Source: CALMFG01 sp963674805 (GTDB lineage Bacteria > Bacillota > Clostridia > Christensenellales > CALMFG01). Taken from it: DNA of 64,000 nucleotides. The position numbers and the translations under genes are program-made. Positions 41,070-49,739 of this stretch are shown piece by piece (position 1 is the first letter of the stretch; the number at the start of each line of letters is the position of its first letter). Location of the stretch: the NCBI GenBank assembly GCA_963674805.2, contig CAXXNY010000016.1, positions 434,001 to 498,000 on the forward strand, read 5' to 3'. Under the pieces are notes generated by a model. The model saw only the letters and a program-made list of their open reading frames with translations. It did not search any database and had not been told where the DNA came from.

Positions 41070-42320
41070 TTATTTTTTTTCGTCTTCTTCGCCGTCGTTC
41101 TTGCCCTTAATATTCTTGTTCCTTAAAATCACAACCAGCAACACCGTGATGACAATGATTAACAACAAGATCACAGCCAGCAGCACCACGGTCAGCAGCA
41201 TTGATGCGCCGAACAGTCCGGTCGCAGCCGCCGGTGATGCGGAAGGCTCCGAAATTGCCGTCGGTTCAGGCGTCGGGGTCGGGGTCGGGGTCGGTTCAGG
41301 TGTCGGCGTCGGAGTCGGGGTGGGCGCCGGGGTCGCATACGCATTTTCATACAATACCGGCTCCGGATTATTCGGCAGTTCCGGCCCGCTAGATCCTAAA
41401 TAACAATCTTCGATCGTCGTATACTGGCGCACATCAAAATTGCCGTATCCTTCAATCTGATAGCTCGGGCTGACCGCCAGGCGGTATTTCGTACCGGCAA
41501 CGGCGTCATATTCATAAGAACGCGCGCTTGCGCTGACGTTTGCCACAAACGCACCGTTGACCAGAATCGTGTAGCCGGCTACCGTACCGTAAGTGCCGTC
41601 ATAGAAAGGAATATCCTCCAGCCCATACCATTTAATTTTCAGCTTGCTGCCATTCGTGGCATAGGTCACTGCCGGCAGTTTCAGCAGCTGGCGGTAGACC
41701 AGATATTCGCCGGTTACCACCATTTCATCAATGTCCTTCCGGTCAGCACTTCCGTCGGCAAGGTTAAAGAAGTTATAGTCAAGGTTCAGATAATCCAGGC
41801 TGAGTTCTTTCAGCACATCGGGAAAAATCTCAAGCCGGTTCGCCGACAGGTTCAGGCTTTTCAGCGCCGTCATGTCCGCCATTGCACCCGGCAGTCCGGT
41901 AAACTTATTCGCCGCCATGTTCAGCGTTTTCAGGTTGGGTATTTTCGTCACTTCCGTTGGGAAGGTGTAGGCCTGTTCATTAAAGCTTAAATCCAGTTCT
42001 TCCAGCTTCACCAGATTGCTGACTTTGGACGAAAAGGTTTCATAGTCAATGTCATTATGGCTGAGATCAATTGCTGTCGCACCCGTCAGGTACTCAATTC
42101 CCCTGATATTCGTGATGCCCTTGCTGCTCAGGTCTACCGTTCCGGTCAGCGCCGCCAGCTCGGACGGCATCAGCGGATCGCTTGCGCCTTTTCCGCAAAG
42201 ATCACGCAGAGCATTTTTCAGTTTGGCATCGGCAATGCTCACTTCGTTTTCAGCATACGCGGTCATCGGCAATACCAGCATCATGCACACCACTAAAATC
42301 AGTATCCATGCTTTTTTCAT
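41070..42320 (-). CDS. Leucine-rich-repeat surface protein with Pro/Thr stalk
   Basis: A 416-residue protein. A signal peptide (KKAWILILVVCMMLVLPMTAYA) is followed by a cap with DAKLKNALRDLC, then about six leucine-rich repeats (residues 60-185, with units like LEELDLSFNEQAY and LKTLNMAANKFTGLP). Next come a beta domain (205-310) with fibronectin-like strands and a Pro-Thr-Glu stalk (PTPTPTP units, about 325-355). A membrane helix (370-395) and a charged tail close it. No sortase motif is seen, so it is anchored by the helix. GAGAGG lies upstream of the ATG. It is a paralogue of the next gene and may bind a surface partner. Confidence 0.87.
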   Translation of the reverse strand: MKKAWILILVVCMMLVLPMTAYAENEVSIADAKLKNALRDLCGKGASDPLMPSELAALTGTVDLSSKGITNIRGIEYLTGATAIDLSHNDIDYETFSSKVSNLVKLEELDLSFNEQAYTFPTEVTKIPNLKTLNMAANKFTGLPGAMADMTALKSLNLSANRLEIFPDVLKELSLDYLNLDYNFFNLADGSADRKDIDEMVVTGEYLVYRQLLKLPAVTYATNGSKLKIKWYGLEDIPFYDGTYGTVAGYTILVNGAFVANVSASARSYEYDAVAGTKYRLAVSPSYQIEGYGNFDVRQYTTIEDCYLGSSGPELPNNPEPVLYENAYATPAPTPTPTPTPEPTPTPTPTPEPTAISEPSASPAAATGLFGASMLLTVVLLAVILLLIIVITVLLVVILRNKNIKGKNDGEEDEKK

Positions 42321-42434
42321 TATCAAAAACACCTCTCTATCAATATGGTTTCACTTCATCTTAAGTTCATCGATTGATAAGTTATTATAACACAGTTTAT
42401 TAAGTCCAGTGTCTGATTTTGGAAAACATTAATG

Positions 42435-42465
42435 TAAAAGGCTCCGGCAGAAAACCGCCGGAGCC
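42435..42465 (-). terminator. Terminator of the second leucine-rich-repeat gene
   Basis: GGCTCCGGC and GCCGGAGCC form a 9-bp stem with an eight-base loop, followed by TTTTA on the minus strand. Confidence 0.85.
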
Positions 42466-42501
42466 GAATCATTTGTTAAATAATCGCCCGATTTACACGC
42501 C

Positions 42502-43680
42502 TTATTGTTTGTCTTTCTTTAAGAAGACAACCACCATTGTAATCAGTCCCGCGGCAAGCAGCACCACCGCGCCGATCAGTACCAGCGTTAAAATGCTTAA
42601 GCCTTCTTTTTCAGCGGACTGTGCGTCAGTCGATCTTGGCGTTTCACTGACAACCGCATCGCCGTTGTCTTCGCCTGTATCCGCGGCAACCGTCTGTGTA
42701 TCTCCGGCTGCTTCGGCTTCTTCATCTTCCGGCAGATACGGACCGTCCTGGCCGAACACCGCGCCGTTATATACCGTATATGACCGGATCGGGAAATCTC
42801 CGTATCCGTCTACAATATAATCCGGCGATACCGAGAGTATATAGCTGCCCGCTTCCATCCATCCAAAGGAATACTCGGTTTCTTCCGGACCAACCGATTT
42901 GATAAACTCACTGTCCATCAGAATTGAATAGCCTGAGACTACTGCCTTTGTTCCGTCTGCGAAAGTGATATCGTCGATTGCCCGCCATTTCACCTTAAAA
43001 TCGCCGTTGTCGGTTTCATAGCTGATTGCCGGCAGTTTCGCCAGCTGGTCGGAGGCTAAAAGATCACCGCTGACCTTCATCGCATCCAGGTCTTTCTTAT
43101 TCTGGTTGTCATCCGAGAAGTCAAGGAAGTTGTAGTTGCAGTTAAAGGATTCCAGCTCCAGATAGACCAGCCGGTGCGGCAGCTCCTCAAAGCGGTTCGC
43201 CGAAATGTCCAGGTTCTTCAGGTTCACCATCTCCTGAATCCTTACCGGCAGGCCGCTCAGCTTGTTGCCGGATACATTGAGGGTATCAAGATTCGGCGCA
43301 TCCGCAATGTTGGACGGCAAGTCATACATCTCGTTAAAGCTCAAGTCCAGCGCCTCCAGATTATCCATCTGGCTGATCTTGGTCGGCAGTGTGTCAATCT
43401 CATTATAAGAGAAGTCAAAGCTGGTCACATTGACAAAGTACTCAAGCCCTCTTAAGTCTGTGATGCCCATGTCCGAAAAGTCCATATGCCCGGTAAACGC
43501 CTCAAGCTCGGACGGGTAGATATCGTCATAAACCCCTTTATGCAGCATGCCCCTTAAGACATCCTTAAATGCAACATCTGCGATTTTAGCCGGTTCTTCT
43601 TCATCAGCTGCGAAGCCGACGGCCGGCATTGTTAAAACTAAACATAGAATAATAAATAGAATAAGTCCTTTTTGTTTCAT
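42502..43680 (-). CDS. Leucine-rich-repeat surface protein (paralogue)
   Basis: A 392-residue protein with the same order as its neighbour: signal peptide (KQKGLILFIILCLVLTMPAVGFA), cap (IADVAFKDVLRGML), leucine-rich repeats (LEALDLSFNEMYDLP, LDTLNVSGNKLSGLP), and a beta domain ending IRSYTVYNGAVFGQDGPYLP. It then has an acidic linker instead of the Pro-Thr stalk, a membrane helix and a short basic tail. AAGGAGC precedes the chosen ATG (MKQKG). Both copies end in their own terminators, so they are expressed separately after a duplication. Confidence 0.87.
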   Translation of the reverse strand: MKQKGLILFIILCLVLTMPAVGFAADEEEPAKIADVAFKDVLRGMLHKGVYDDIYPSELEAFTGHMDFSDMGITDLRGLEYFVNVTSFDFSYNEIDTLPTKISQMDNLEALDLSFNEMYDLPSNIADAPNLDTLNVSGNKLSGLPVRIQEMVNLKNLDISANRFEELPHRLVYLELESFNCNYNFLDFSDDNQNKKDLDAMKVSGDLLASDQLAKLPAISYETDNGDFKVKWRAIDDITFADGTKAVVSGYSILMDSEFIKSVGPEETEYSFGWMEAGSYILSVSPDYIVDGYGDFPIRSYTVYNGAVFGQDGPYLPEDEEAEAAGDTQTVAADTGEDNGDAVVSETPRSTDAQSAEKEGLSILTLVLIGAVVLLAAGLITMVVVFLKKDKQ

Positions 43681-43821
43681 TTGTTGCTCCTTTCTTTTGG
43701 GCATTATTTAACGTTTATATATACCCACAAAAAAAGAATCCTAAACCGAAAACTTAAATTTCATAAAATCGAGAATCAGGTTTCTTTCATTTGTGACCAT
43801 GTACCATTTGTAATCCGCATT

Positions 43822-44031
43822 TTACTTCAGCAGCAGACGACCCAGCAGCATATAAATCGCCGCGATAAATCCGATAAATAAAAATGTAAACAAAATCATC
43901 AGAAATAACCGCTTATAATTGGTCGGCACCTCCGGTTTCGGCTCCGGCTTGTCAATCAATACAGTCTCGCATTTCTTACAGAATTCTGCTTTATCGCTGT
44001 ATTCCACTCCGCATATCGGGCACACCTTCAT
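43822..44031 (-). CDS. Small zinc-ribbon membrane protein
   Basis: A 69-residue protein with an N-terminal zinc ribbon (CPICG and CKKC, residues 4-20), a proline-rich linker (EPKPEVPTN) and one C-terminal membrane helix. GGAGG precedes the ATG. It follows the TVP38-type gene by 17 bases, so it is probably co-transcribed with it. The function is unknown. Confidence 0.8.
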   Translation of the reverse strand: MKVCPICGVEYSDKAEFCKKCETVLIDKPEPKPEVPTNYKRLFLMILFTFLFIGFIAAIYMLLGRLLLK

Positions 44032-44048
44032 TTTCTCATTTCCTCCGC

Positions 44049-44765
44049 TTATATCGTCTCTTTTAAATGTTTATACCACGATTTAACTTTTTCTTCAATC
44101 TTAGGGCCCCAGACCATCGCCGCCGCAAAAACGGCCGCGGTCGCGATTGCAATAATCACCCATCCCAATACCGGAATGGTAATAACATTCGCACCCAGAA
44201 GCGCCGAGCCCAATATTCCCCACGGACGGGTCAGCGCCATCAACCAGAAAAACTCCTTTGTCGCAATCGGCGTCAATCCCGCAATCAGGCAGATTGTATC
44301 ATCCGGAAAAAACGGAAACAGGAAAATCAGAATCAGTCCCAGCCGCTGGCGGGTGGAAAGTTCTTTCAGGTACTTATCCACAGTTTCTTCTTTTACCAAC
44401 TTGATGACCAGCGGTCGTCCGTATTTGCGCGCCAGCCAAAAGCAAACCATTGATCCAATATAAACCGCGATAATCGAGATAATAAATGCCGGCCAGAACC
44501 CAAACAGCAGGCCGCCTGCAATGGTGGTTACGTTGCCGGGAATCGGTGTGATAATGACCTGTGCAATCTGGAGCACTAAAAACGCCAGCGGCGCCCAAAC
44601 GCCGTAGCCTTTAACATATGCCTGTATTTCCTCGCCGGACTGGAAGAACTCAATCAATCCATACCGCTCAAAAAAATAATAAGCAATCAGAATCAATCCA
44701 CCAATCGCAACCAGTGTTACGGCAAGCTTGATGTGTTTTTTTCGAATCGTCTGTCGGTCTTCCAA
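44049..44765 (-). CDS. TVP38/TMEM64 family membrane protein
   Basis: A 238-residue protein of the SNARE-associated/DedA-like group, with about six membrane segments. The family core is visible as a re-entrant region rich in glycine (PIPGNVTTIAGGLLFGFWPAF), and RKYGRP and LFPFFPDDTICLIAGLTP follow. Proteins of this group move phospholipids across membranes in some organisms; the role here is not known. The start is TTG with GGAGG upstream. It leads the pair with the zinc-ribbon gene. Confidence 0.9.
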   Translation of the reverse strand: MEDRQTIRKKHIKLAVTLVAIGGLILIAYYFFERYGLIEFFQSGEEIQAYVKGYGVWAPLAFLVLQIAQVIITPIPGNVTTIAGGLLFGFWPAFIISIIAVYIGSMVCFWLARKYGRPLVIKLVKEETVDKYLKELSTRQRLGLILIFLFPFFPDDTICLIAGLTPIATKEFFWLMALTRPWGILGSALLGANVITIPVLGWVIIAIATAAVFAAAMVWGPKIEEKVKSWYKHLKETI

Positions 44766-44783
44766 TATGCCTCCGTTTAAGCC

Positions 44784-45095
44784 TTATTTAAATTTAACAG
44801 CAGTGCCGTAAACCATGACCTCCGCCGCACCCTGCATAATGTTGCTGGTTGCATAACGGATATTGATAACGCCGTCCGCACCTAACGCTTCCGCTTCTTT
44901 GACCATGCGCTTAGTTGCGATAGCCCTTGCCTCATTCAGCATTTCTGAATATTGTGTCAGCTCGCCGCCTACGATGGTTTTAAACCCGCTCATAATGTCC
45001 TTGCCAAGATGCTTGGATTGAATCGTTGCGCCTTTAACCACCGAAAGCGTTTCCACTTCTTTGCCCGTGATAAAATCTGTATTTACTAAAATCAT
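44784..45095 (-). CDS. YbjQ/UPF0145 family protein
   Basis: A 103-residue protein that forms pentamers in solved family members, with unknown function. The family pattern VVKGATIQSKHLGKDIMSGFKTIVGGE and the C-terminal EALGADGVINIRYATSNI are clear. AAGGAG precedes the ATG. It stands between small membrane genes, all on the minus strand with short gaps, so they may form one operon with the TVP38 gene. Confidence 0.92.
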   Translation of the reverse strand: MILVNTDFITGKEVETLSVVKGATIQSKHLGKDIMSGFKTIVGGELTQYSEMLNEARAIATKRMVKEAEALGADGVINIRYATSNIMQGAAEVMVYGTAVKFK

Positions 45096-45117
45096 TTGTA
45101 TTCTCCTTTTTCTTAAA

Positions 45118-45336
45118 CTAATACTGGCTTAAATCGTCATCCTTTTCTTCTTTAATTTCACGGTAACGCCGCACCAACGTTACAACCATCGCTGCTAAAA
45201 ATGCGGCGGCCACTGCACCGCACACTGCCAGTGCAATCGGCATCCGAATCGCCGTTCCTACAAAAATTAAATAAGCGCATACAGCCGCAATCACCAATAT
45301 GCCAAATATCAGCGGCGCAATAAATTTTTTCATCAT
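45118..45336 (-). CDS. Small two-helix membrane protein
   Basis: A 72-residue protein with two hydrophobic segments (about 5-25 and 33-53) and a charged C-terminal tail (RRYREIKEEKDDD). AAAGGA lies before two adjacent ATG codons. It is preceded by the DUF6440 gene and followed by the ybjQ-like gene with short gaps, which supports an operon of five genes. No family is recognised. Confidence 0.72.
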   Translation of the reverse strand: MMKKFIAPLIFGILVIAAVCAYLIFVGTAIRMPIALAVCGAVAAAFLAAMVVTLVRRYREIKEEKDDDLSQY

Positions 45337-45351
45337 TCTGCCGTCCTTTGT

Positions 45352-45549
45352 TTATTCATCATATTGATACCGGCTCACCGATGTCACGACCGGTTTCCCT
45401 TCCTGATCCAAAAGCGGACACAATCCGCCCGAATACCCTTCCGATATAAACAGGTAGTTGACGCCCGTTTCTTTATCCACCAGAATCTTTCGCGTCATCA
45501 GTCCGCCGTCTTTATGAACGACTTTAAAACGTTCTTGTCTCTTTACCAT
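45352..45549 (-). CDS. DUF6440 family protein
   Basis: A 65-residue soluble protein with the pattern RFKVVHKDG, ILVDKETGVNYLF and GGLCPLLDQEGKPV typical of this family of unknown function, whose copies are widespread in Clostridia. CGGAGGG precedes the ATG. It lies 32 bases after uvrC on the same strand and may be transcribed from it. Confidence 0.88.
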   Translation of the reverse strand: MVKRQERFKVVHKDGGLMTRKILVDKETGVNYLFISEGYSGGLCPLLDQEGKPVVTSVSRYQYDE

Positions 45550-45581
45550 AACACCTTACCCTCCGTTTGTCACAGTCCAGA

Positions 45582-47453
45582 TTAATACTCTTTAAAATAA
45601 TCAAATACCGCTTTGGCCGTATTCTTAGGCACGCCCTTTACGGCTTCCAGCTCGTCCACGCTTGCCTGCTTGATACGTTCCACACTGCCGAATGTCCGGA
45701 GTAATGCAATCTTGCGTTCAAAGCCGACACCGGGTATATCATCCAGTTCTGACCGGATGGTGCGCTTGGTCCTCAGCTGCCGGTGATATGAAATCGCAAA
45801 GCGGTGCGCTTCGTCGCGGATGCGCTGCAGCAGTTTCAGTGCTTCGTCGTCTTTGTCCAGCACAACCGGCTCGCTGTGACCGGGCAGGAAAATCTCTTCT
45901 TCCTTCTTCGCCAGCCCGACCACGGGTATTGCCATGCCGAATCCGTCCAAAATCTCCAGCACCGCGTTCAGCTGTCCTTTTCCGCCGTCAATCACCATGA
46001 GCGACGGTAATACAGCAAATCCGCCGGCCGGTGCGCTGTCCGATTCTTCCGCTTGTTCATACTCGCGCTTTCCGCGGCTCAGGCGGCGGGACAGCACTTC
46101 CTGCATGCTCTTAAAGTCGTCCGCGCCTTCGACAGTCTTGACCTTAAACTTGCGGTATTCCTTATAATTCGGCTTCCCGTCGGTGAACACTACCATCGAT
46201 GCCGTCTTGTCAGTCCCCTGTATGTTGGATATATCATAACACTCAATACGCTCCAGCTTAAACGGAATCCCCAGTGCCTGCCGGAGTTCTTCCGCCGCGC
46301 CGATGGTGCGTGAGTATTCGCGTACGCGTTCCTTAATCCGTCGGTCAAGCGACTCCCGCGCATTTTCCGCAGCCATTTCAAGCAACTTTTTATTATCGCC
46401 CTTCTGCGGTAACATCAGGCTGACCTTTGTGCCGCGCTTTTCGCTCAGCCATTGCTCGATCAACGCTGTTTCATTCGGCAGTGCATTGACAAAAATCCGT
46501 TTGCCAATATCCTGCGTATTGCTGTAATGCTGTTTGATTCCGTATTCAATAACGCTTAGGTCATCCTCATCATTAAACGATAGAAAGTATTTTTGGGTAT
46601 GCGACACCGCCCCTTTTCTTAAAAAGAAGCACTGCAGCACCGCCTGGCCATGCCGTGCCGCCATGGCAATAAAATCCCGTTCGCTCAGATCCGTAGATCC
46701 GATCTTTTGTTTTTCCATCATTGACCGGATTGCAGCAAGCTTGTCCCTGATTCCGGCGGCTTTTTCAAACTCCAGGTTGTCCGATGCGGTCTGCATCTTC
46801 TCAGTCAGCGCCGCCACAACCGGCTTTACCCCGCCCTTTAAAAAATCAACCGCTTTATCCAGATGCCCGCGGTAAGTTTCCCGATCAATATATCCGACGC
46901 ACGGCGCCGGGCAGGTGCCCATCTGATAATACAGGCACGGGCGGTCATTCTTCTTCGGCTGTTCCCCGATATGCTTGCTGCACTGTCTCAGCGGGTACAG
47001 CATATAAAGTGCGTCCAGTGCCTCGCGCACCTCAAAGGCCGATGTGTACGGTCCGAAGTATTTGGCGCCGTCCATCTCCACCTTGCGCACGACTTCCATC
47101 CGCGGGTACACCTCGCTGTAATCGATGCGGATATACGGATAGCCCTTGCCGTCCGTCATCATGATGTTGTAATAAGGGTCGTACTCCTTGATGAGACTGC
47201 ATTCCAAAACCAGCGCTTCAATTTCCGTCTTGGTCATTACATAGTCGAGATCAACAATCCGTTCGACCAGCGCCTGGGTTTTGGGCTCTTTTGCGGAGAT
47301 GTTTTCAAAATATGATTTAACGCGTTTTTTCAGCGCTTTTGCTTTACCCACATAAATCACTTCGCCCGACTCGTCTTTCATCAAATAGACGCCGGGCGAC
47401 ATTGGCAGTGATTCCAGTTTTGCAATCAAATGGGTATCGCTGAGCCGTTTCAT
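45582..47453 (-). CDS. uvrC: Excinuclease ABC subunit C
   Basis: UvrC makes the two incisions around damage bound by UvrB. The N-terminal GIY-YIG domain is visible in SPGVYLMKDESGEVIYVGKAK and KRVKSYF. Then come the cysteine-containing segment CLYYQMGTCPAPC, the UVR motif (DNLEFEKAAGIRDKLAAI) and the RNase H-like second nuclease (ECYDISNIQGTDKTASMV). The C-terminal helix-hairpin-helix pair is LDDIPGVGFERKIALLRTFG. The 623 residues are normal. Its start overlaps the preceding membrane-protein gene by four bases (ATGA), implying coupled translation. Confidence 0.97.
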   Translation of the reverse strand: MKRLSDTHLIAKLESLPMSPGVYLMKDESGEVIYVGKAKALKKRVKSYFENISAKEPKTQALVERIVDLDYVMTKTEIEALVLECSLIKEYDPYYNIMMTDGKGYPYIRIDYSEVYPRMEVVRKVEMDGAKYFGPYTSAFEVREALDALYMLYPLRQCSKHIGEQPKKNDRPCLYYQMGTCPAPCVGYIDRETYRGHLDKAVDFLKGGVKPVVAALTEKMQTASDNLEFEKAAGIRDKLAAIRSMMEKQKIGSTDLSERDFIAMAARHGQAVLQCFFLRKGAVSHTQKYFLSFNDEDDLSVIEYGIKQHYSNTQDIGKRIFVNALPNETALIEQWLSEKRGTKVSLMLPQKGDNKKLLEMAAENARESLDRRIKERVREYSRTIGAAEELRQALGIPFKLERIECYDISNIQGTDKTASMVVFTDGKPNYKEYRKFKVKTVEGADDFKSMQEVLSRRLSRGKREYEQAEESDSAPAGGFAVLPSLMVIDGGKGQLNAVLEILDGFGMAIPVVGLAKKEEEIFLPGHSEPVVLDKDDEALKLLQRIRDEAHRFAISYHRQLRTKRTIRSELDDIPGVGFERKIALLRTFGSVERIKQASVDELEAVKGVPKNTAKAVFDYFKEY

Positions 47454-47989
47454 CTGTCCCCTCTTCTCATCAAAAACCGGCGGATGCGGTTATAATACAG
47501 CATCGCCAGCTGCGAATAGATAAAGTCGTATGCGACAAACACAACCTGTGCAGCCAGCAGGAATATCCAAAAGCTGTCTTTCAGGAAATCCGGAATGGAG
47601 TCCAGCATGATGTTCCTCGCCAGGAAATAATTCAGCATAAGCCCGGCATTAAAATAGATGAGTTTAAGCGCAAACGCAAAAACCTTGTCCTTGATTTGTT
47701 CAAAGTGGTATTTGGCAATCCCGTAATGCCCGAAAAACAGTACATACGGGAGCGCCGCTAAAATATTCGGCAAAATCAGCAGGGACAGCCCGCTCACGCC
47801 GATAAACATAATAATGGCAAACAGCGTCCGCTGTTCAATACACATTGCAATCGTAAACAAAGAAGCAATTGCGTACATTGACAGTTTACCGACCGGCAGG
47901 ATTGCCGCCAGATATAAAAACAGCAACGCAAGCGCACCCATCATCCCCGTGATGCTGATCGCGTAGCTGTCTGAGCTTAGCCTAACCAT
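47450..47989 (-). CDS. Multi-pass membrane protein of unknown function
   Basis: A 179-residue protein with six probable membrane segments and a basic C-terminus (YYNRIRRFLMRRGDR). It has no recognised family motif. The last bases overlap the uvrC start, so it is translated together with uvrC; a repair role does not follow from that. The ribosome-binding site before its ATG is weak. It lies 21 bases after the J-domain gene. Confidence 0.78.
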   Translation of the reverse strand: MVRLSSDSYAISITGMMGALALLFLYLAAILPVGKLSMYAIASLFTIAMCIEQRTLFAIIMFIGVSGLSLLILPNILAALPYVLFFGHYGIAKYHFEQIKDKVFAFALKLIYFNAGLMLNYFLARNIMLDSIPDFLKDSFWIFLLAAQVVFVAYDFIYSQLAMLYYNRIRRFLMRRGDR

Positions 47990-48010
47990 AATTAATTCTT
48001 CACCCGTCCT

Positions 48011-48622
48011 TTAGCAGCAGCTGATCAAATCCCCGCCCATGCATTCACAGCAGCAGTCCGAGCACAGCGCACAGGTACAGCAGTTGCACGCGTCCATGCC
48101 GCCGGTGTTTCCGTAGTAGTTCCGGTACTGGCGGTTCTGGTTGAACATCGCATTATATGCCTGCTGGTATTCCACATTTGAGGGCGCCATTTCCATGGCT
48201 TTTTTAAAGTGCTCCTTTGCACCATCCGCCCATCCGCGCTGCATGCTGATGACGCCTTTTAAATAATGCCATTCCGCATTATGGTTGCTCATGGCATCCA
48301 GTTCGCGTTCGGCTTCATTCAGCTGGCGCATCTGAATCATCATCCGGATACGCGCAAAATTGGCGCCGCCTGCCGAACCGTACGCATTATAACGATAACC
48401 GCCTGACCCGTAACTCTGTCCGCTTGAGCCGCCGTTTTTCCGCATACGTGTTATTTCATCATACGCTTTGTTAATCGTTTTCAGTTTTTCATCGGCGAGA
48501 TCTTTTAAGTCGCTGTCTCTGTATTTGTCCGGGTGGTATTTTTTAACCAGTTCGCGGTATACCCGCTTAATCTCCTCATCAGAGGCTGATGCGCTCACAC
48601 CCAAGACGCTGTATGGGTCCAT
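48011..48622 (-). CDS. J-domain protein with cysteine-rich tail
   Basis: A 203-residue co-chaperone-like protein. The N-terminal J domain (about 1-65) has the essential KKYHPDKY and starts DPYSVLGVSASASDEEIKRVYREL. It is followed by a glycine-rich linker (GGSSGQSYGSGGYRYN), a TPR-like stretch (MSNHNAEWHYLKGVIS) and a short C-terminal tail holding about ten cysteines (CNCCTCALCSDCCCEC). The tail probably binds metal or a cluster. The start overlaps the stop of the preceding gene (TAATG), and AAAGGAG lies in that gene. It would act with DnaK; no dnaK is nearby. Confidence 0.88.
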   Translation of the reverse strand: MDPYSVLGVSASASDEEIKRVYRELVKKYHPDKYRDSDLKDLADEKLKTINKAYDEITRMRKNGGSSGQSYGSGGYRYNAYGSAGGANFARIRMMIQMRQLNEAERELDAMSNHNAEWHYLKGVISMQRGWADGAKEHFKKAMEMAPSNVEYQQAYNAMFNQNRQYRNYYGNTGGMDACNCCTCALCSDCCCECMGGDLISCC

Positions 48623-49481
48623 TATTCGGTTGCTGCTCCTTTCGCCAGTACGTATTCGGTTTTTTTCTTTAATCCCGAATAGATAATATTTTCTAAAAGG
48701 TTCCGGTTTTTCTTAAAATCAATCAGTTCAAAGGCGTTCGACGCCTCAGACAATGAATAGTATAAATTAAACCGGATATCCTCGTCAATTCTCTTTCTGA
48801 ATGCTTCGGTTCCTTCTTTCGGCGTATACGCAAACCGCAGAACCAGCGGATTATACGACCGGTGTTTTAAATCCTTTTCGATGTCGTCATACGCATCGAT
48901 CAGATAAAGCCACCGCCCGATATGATAGCCCAGATGTTTAAACGCAATCTTGCTCGTTTCCGCCCCCGCTGTCACCAGCTCCGACAGCATAACGGCAAAC
49001 ACATCCGCCACCTTATCGATATCCCGTTCCTTCGTTTCTTCCAAACGGTCAGCTTTTCCAGTGCATGCACGATGGTTTCTTCGGCTTCCGGATAATCCCG
49101 CTTCGCCCTTTTATAGCCGGGAACCAGCATTGCTTCCGCCGGAAGCAGATAAATTTTCTTTTCGTCATGGATATGGTCGCGGATGCTGTTCTTGGCCAGC
49201 ATGACATTAATCGCCGCTGCATATTTAGCGGTATCCGCATGCACCACACATTTTTTCTTCACCGGGCTGAACGCACACGTTTCCCGTCCGCATTCCGGCT
49301 GGCTGTCCGTGACGGCATCCAGAATCAGGCTTAAAAAGGCGCAGTCGTAGTTTAAAAACATCCGTGAGAAAAACGTATAGTCTTGTTTCAGCTGCTTACA
49401 TAATCCGCAGTAATACCCCTGAAAGGTGTCAAACTCTTTGATCTTAAGTTCCGGTTTGTCCGGTACAATATATCCAAACAT
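48622..49481 (-). pseudogene. DUF5685 family gene broken by a one-base deletion
   Basis: Two frames together encode one DUF5685-like protein. The first part runs MFGYIVPDKPELKIKEFDT... with the cysteine motif YYCGLCKQL. It reads through residue ~150 and then into nonsense (VWKKRRNG...) near position 49041. The second part resumes EETKERDIDKVADVFAVMLSEL in the other frame. Adding one G near 49043 (AAGCTG to AAGGCTG) restores ...LEKADRLEETKERD. Both parts read like normal protein with no other damage. The gene overlaps the J-domain gene at its end, a common neighbour pair in Clostridia. A sequencing error, a recent mutation or programmed frameshifting are all possible. Confidence 0.85.
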
Positions 49482-49739
49482 CGAAAAGTATTCCGCCTTC
49501 CATAATCGTTTTACATTATAACATCATTCAATATACGGGACTAGCAAACATTCTATGAACACCCCCTTATTTCATCCGGAAAATAGCTTTCTTACCTTCC
49601 ATTAAATGTCATTTACACCGCCGAATTTATGAACAGCTTATTAATTTCACGCTGGAAAACCATTGTTTTCTTGCGTTCGTTCTGCCTTTGTAATATTATT
49701 GTAATGCTTATGACACACCCATTTAAGGATAAAAACTTG

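Noticed and set aside
41269..41336. CRISPR-like short repeats
   Set aside because: The regular GTCGGGGTCGG pattern encodes the Pro-Thr stalk and has no spacers. No CRISPR array or cas gene was found in the window.
48972..49044. Programmed -1 or +1 frameshift in the DUF5685 gene
   Set aside because: No slippery heptamer or stimulating hairpin is visible at the break, so a simple deletion is more likely.
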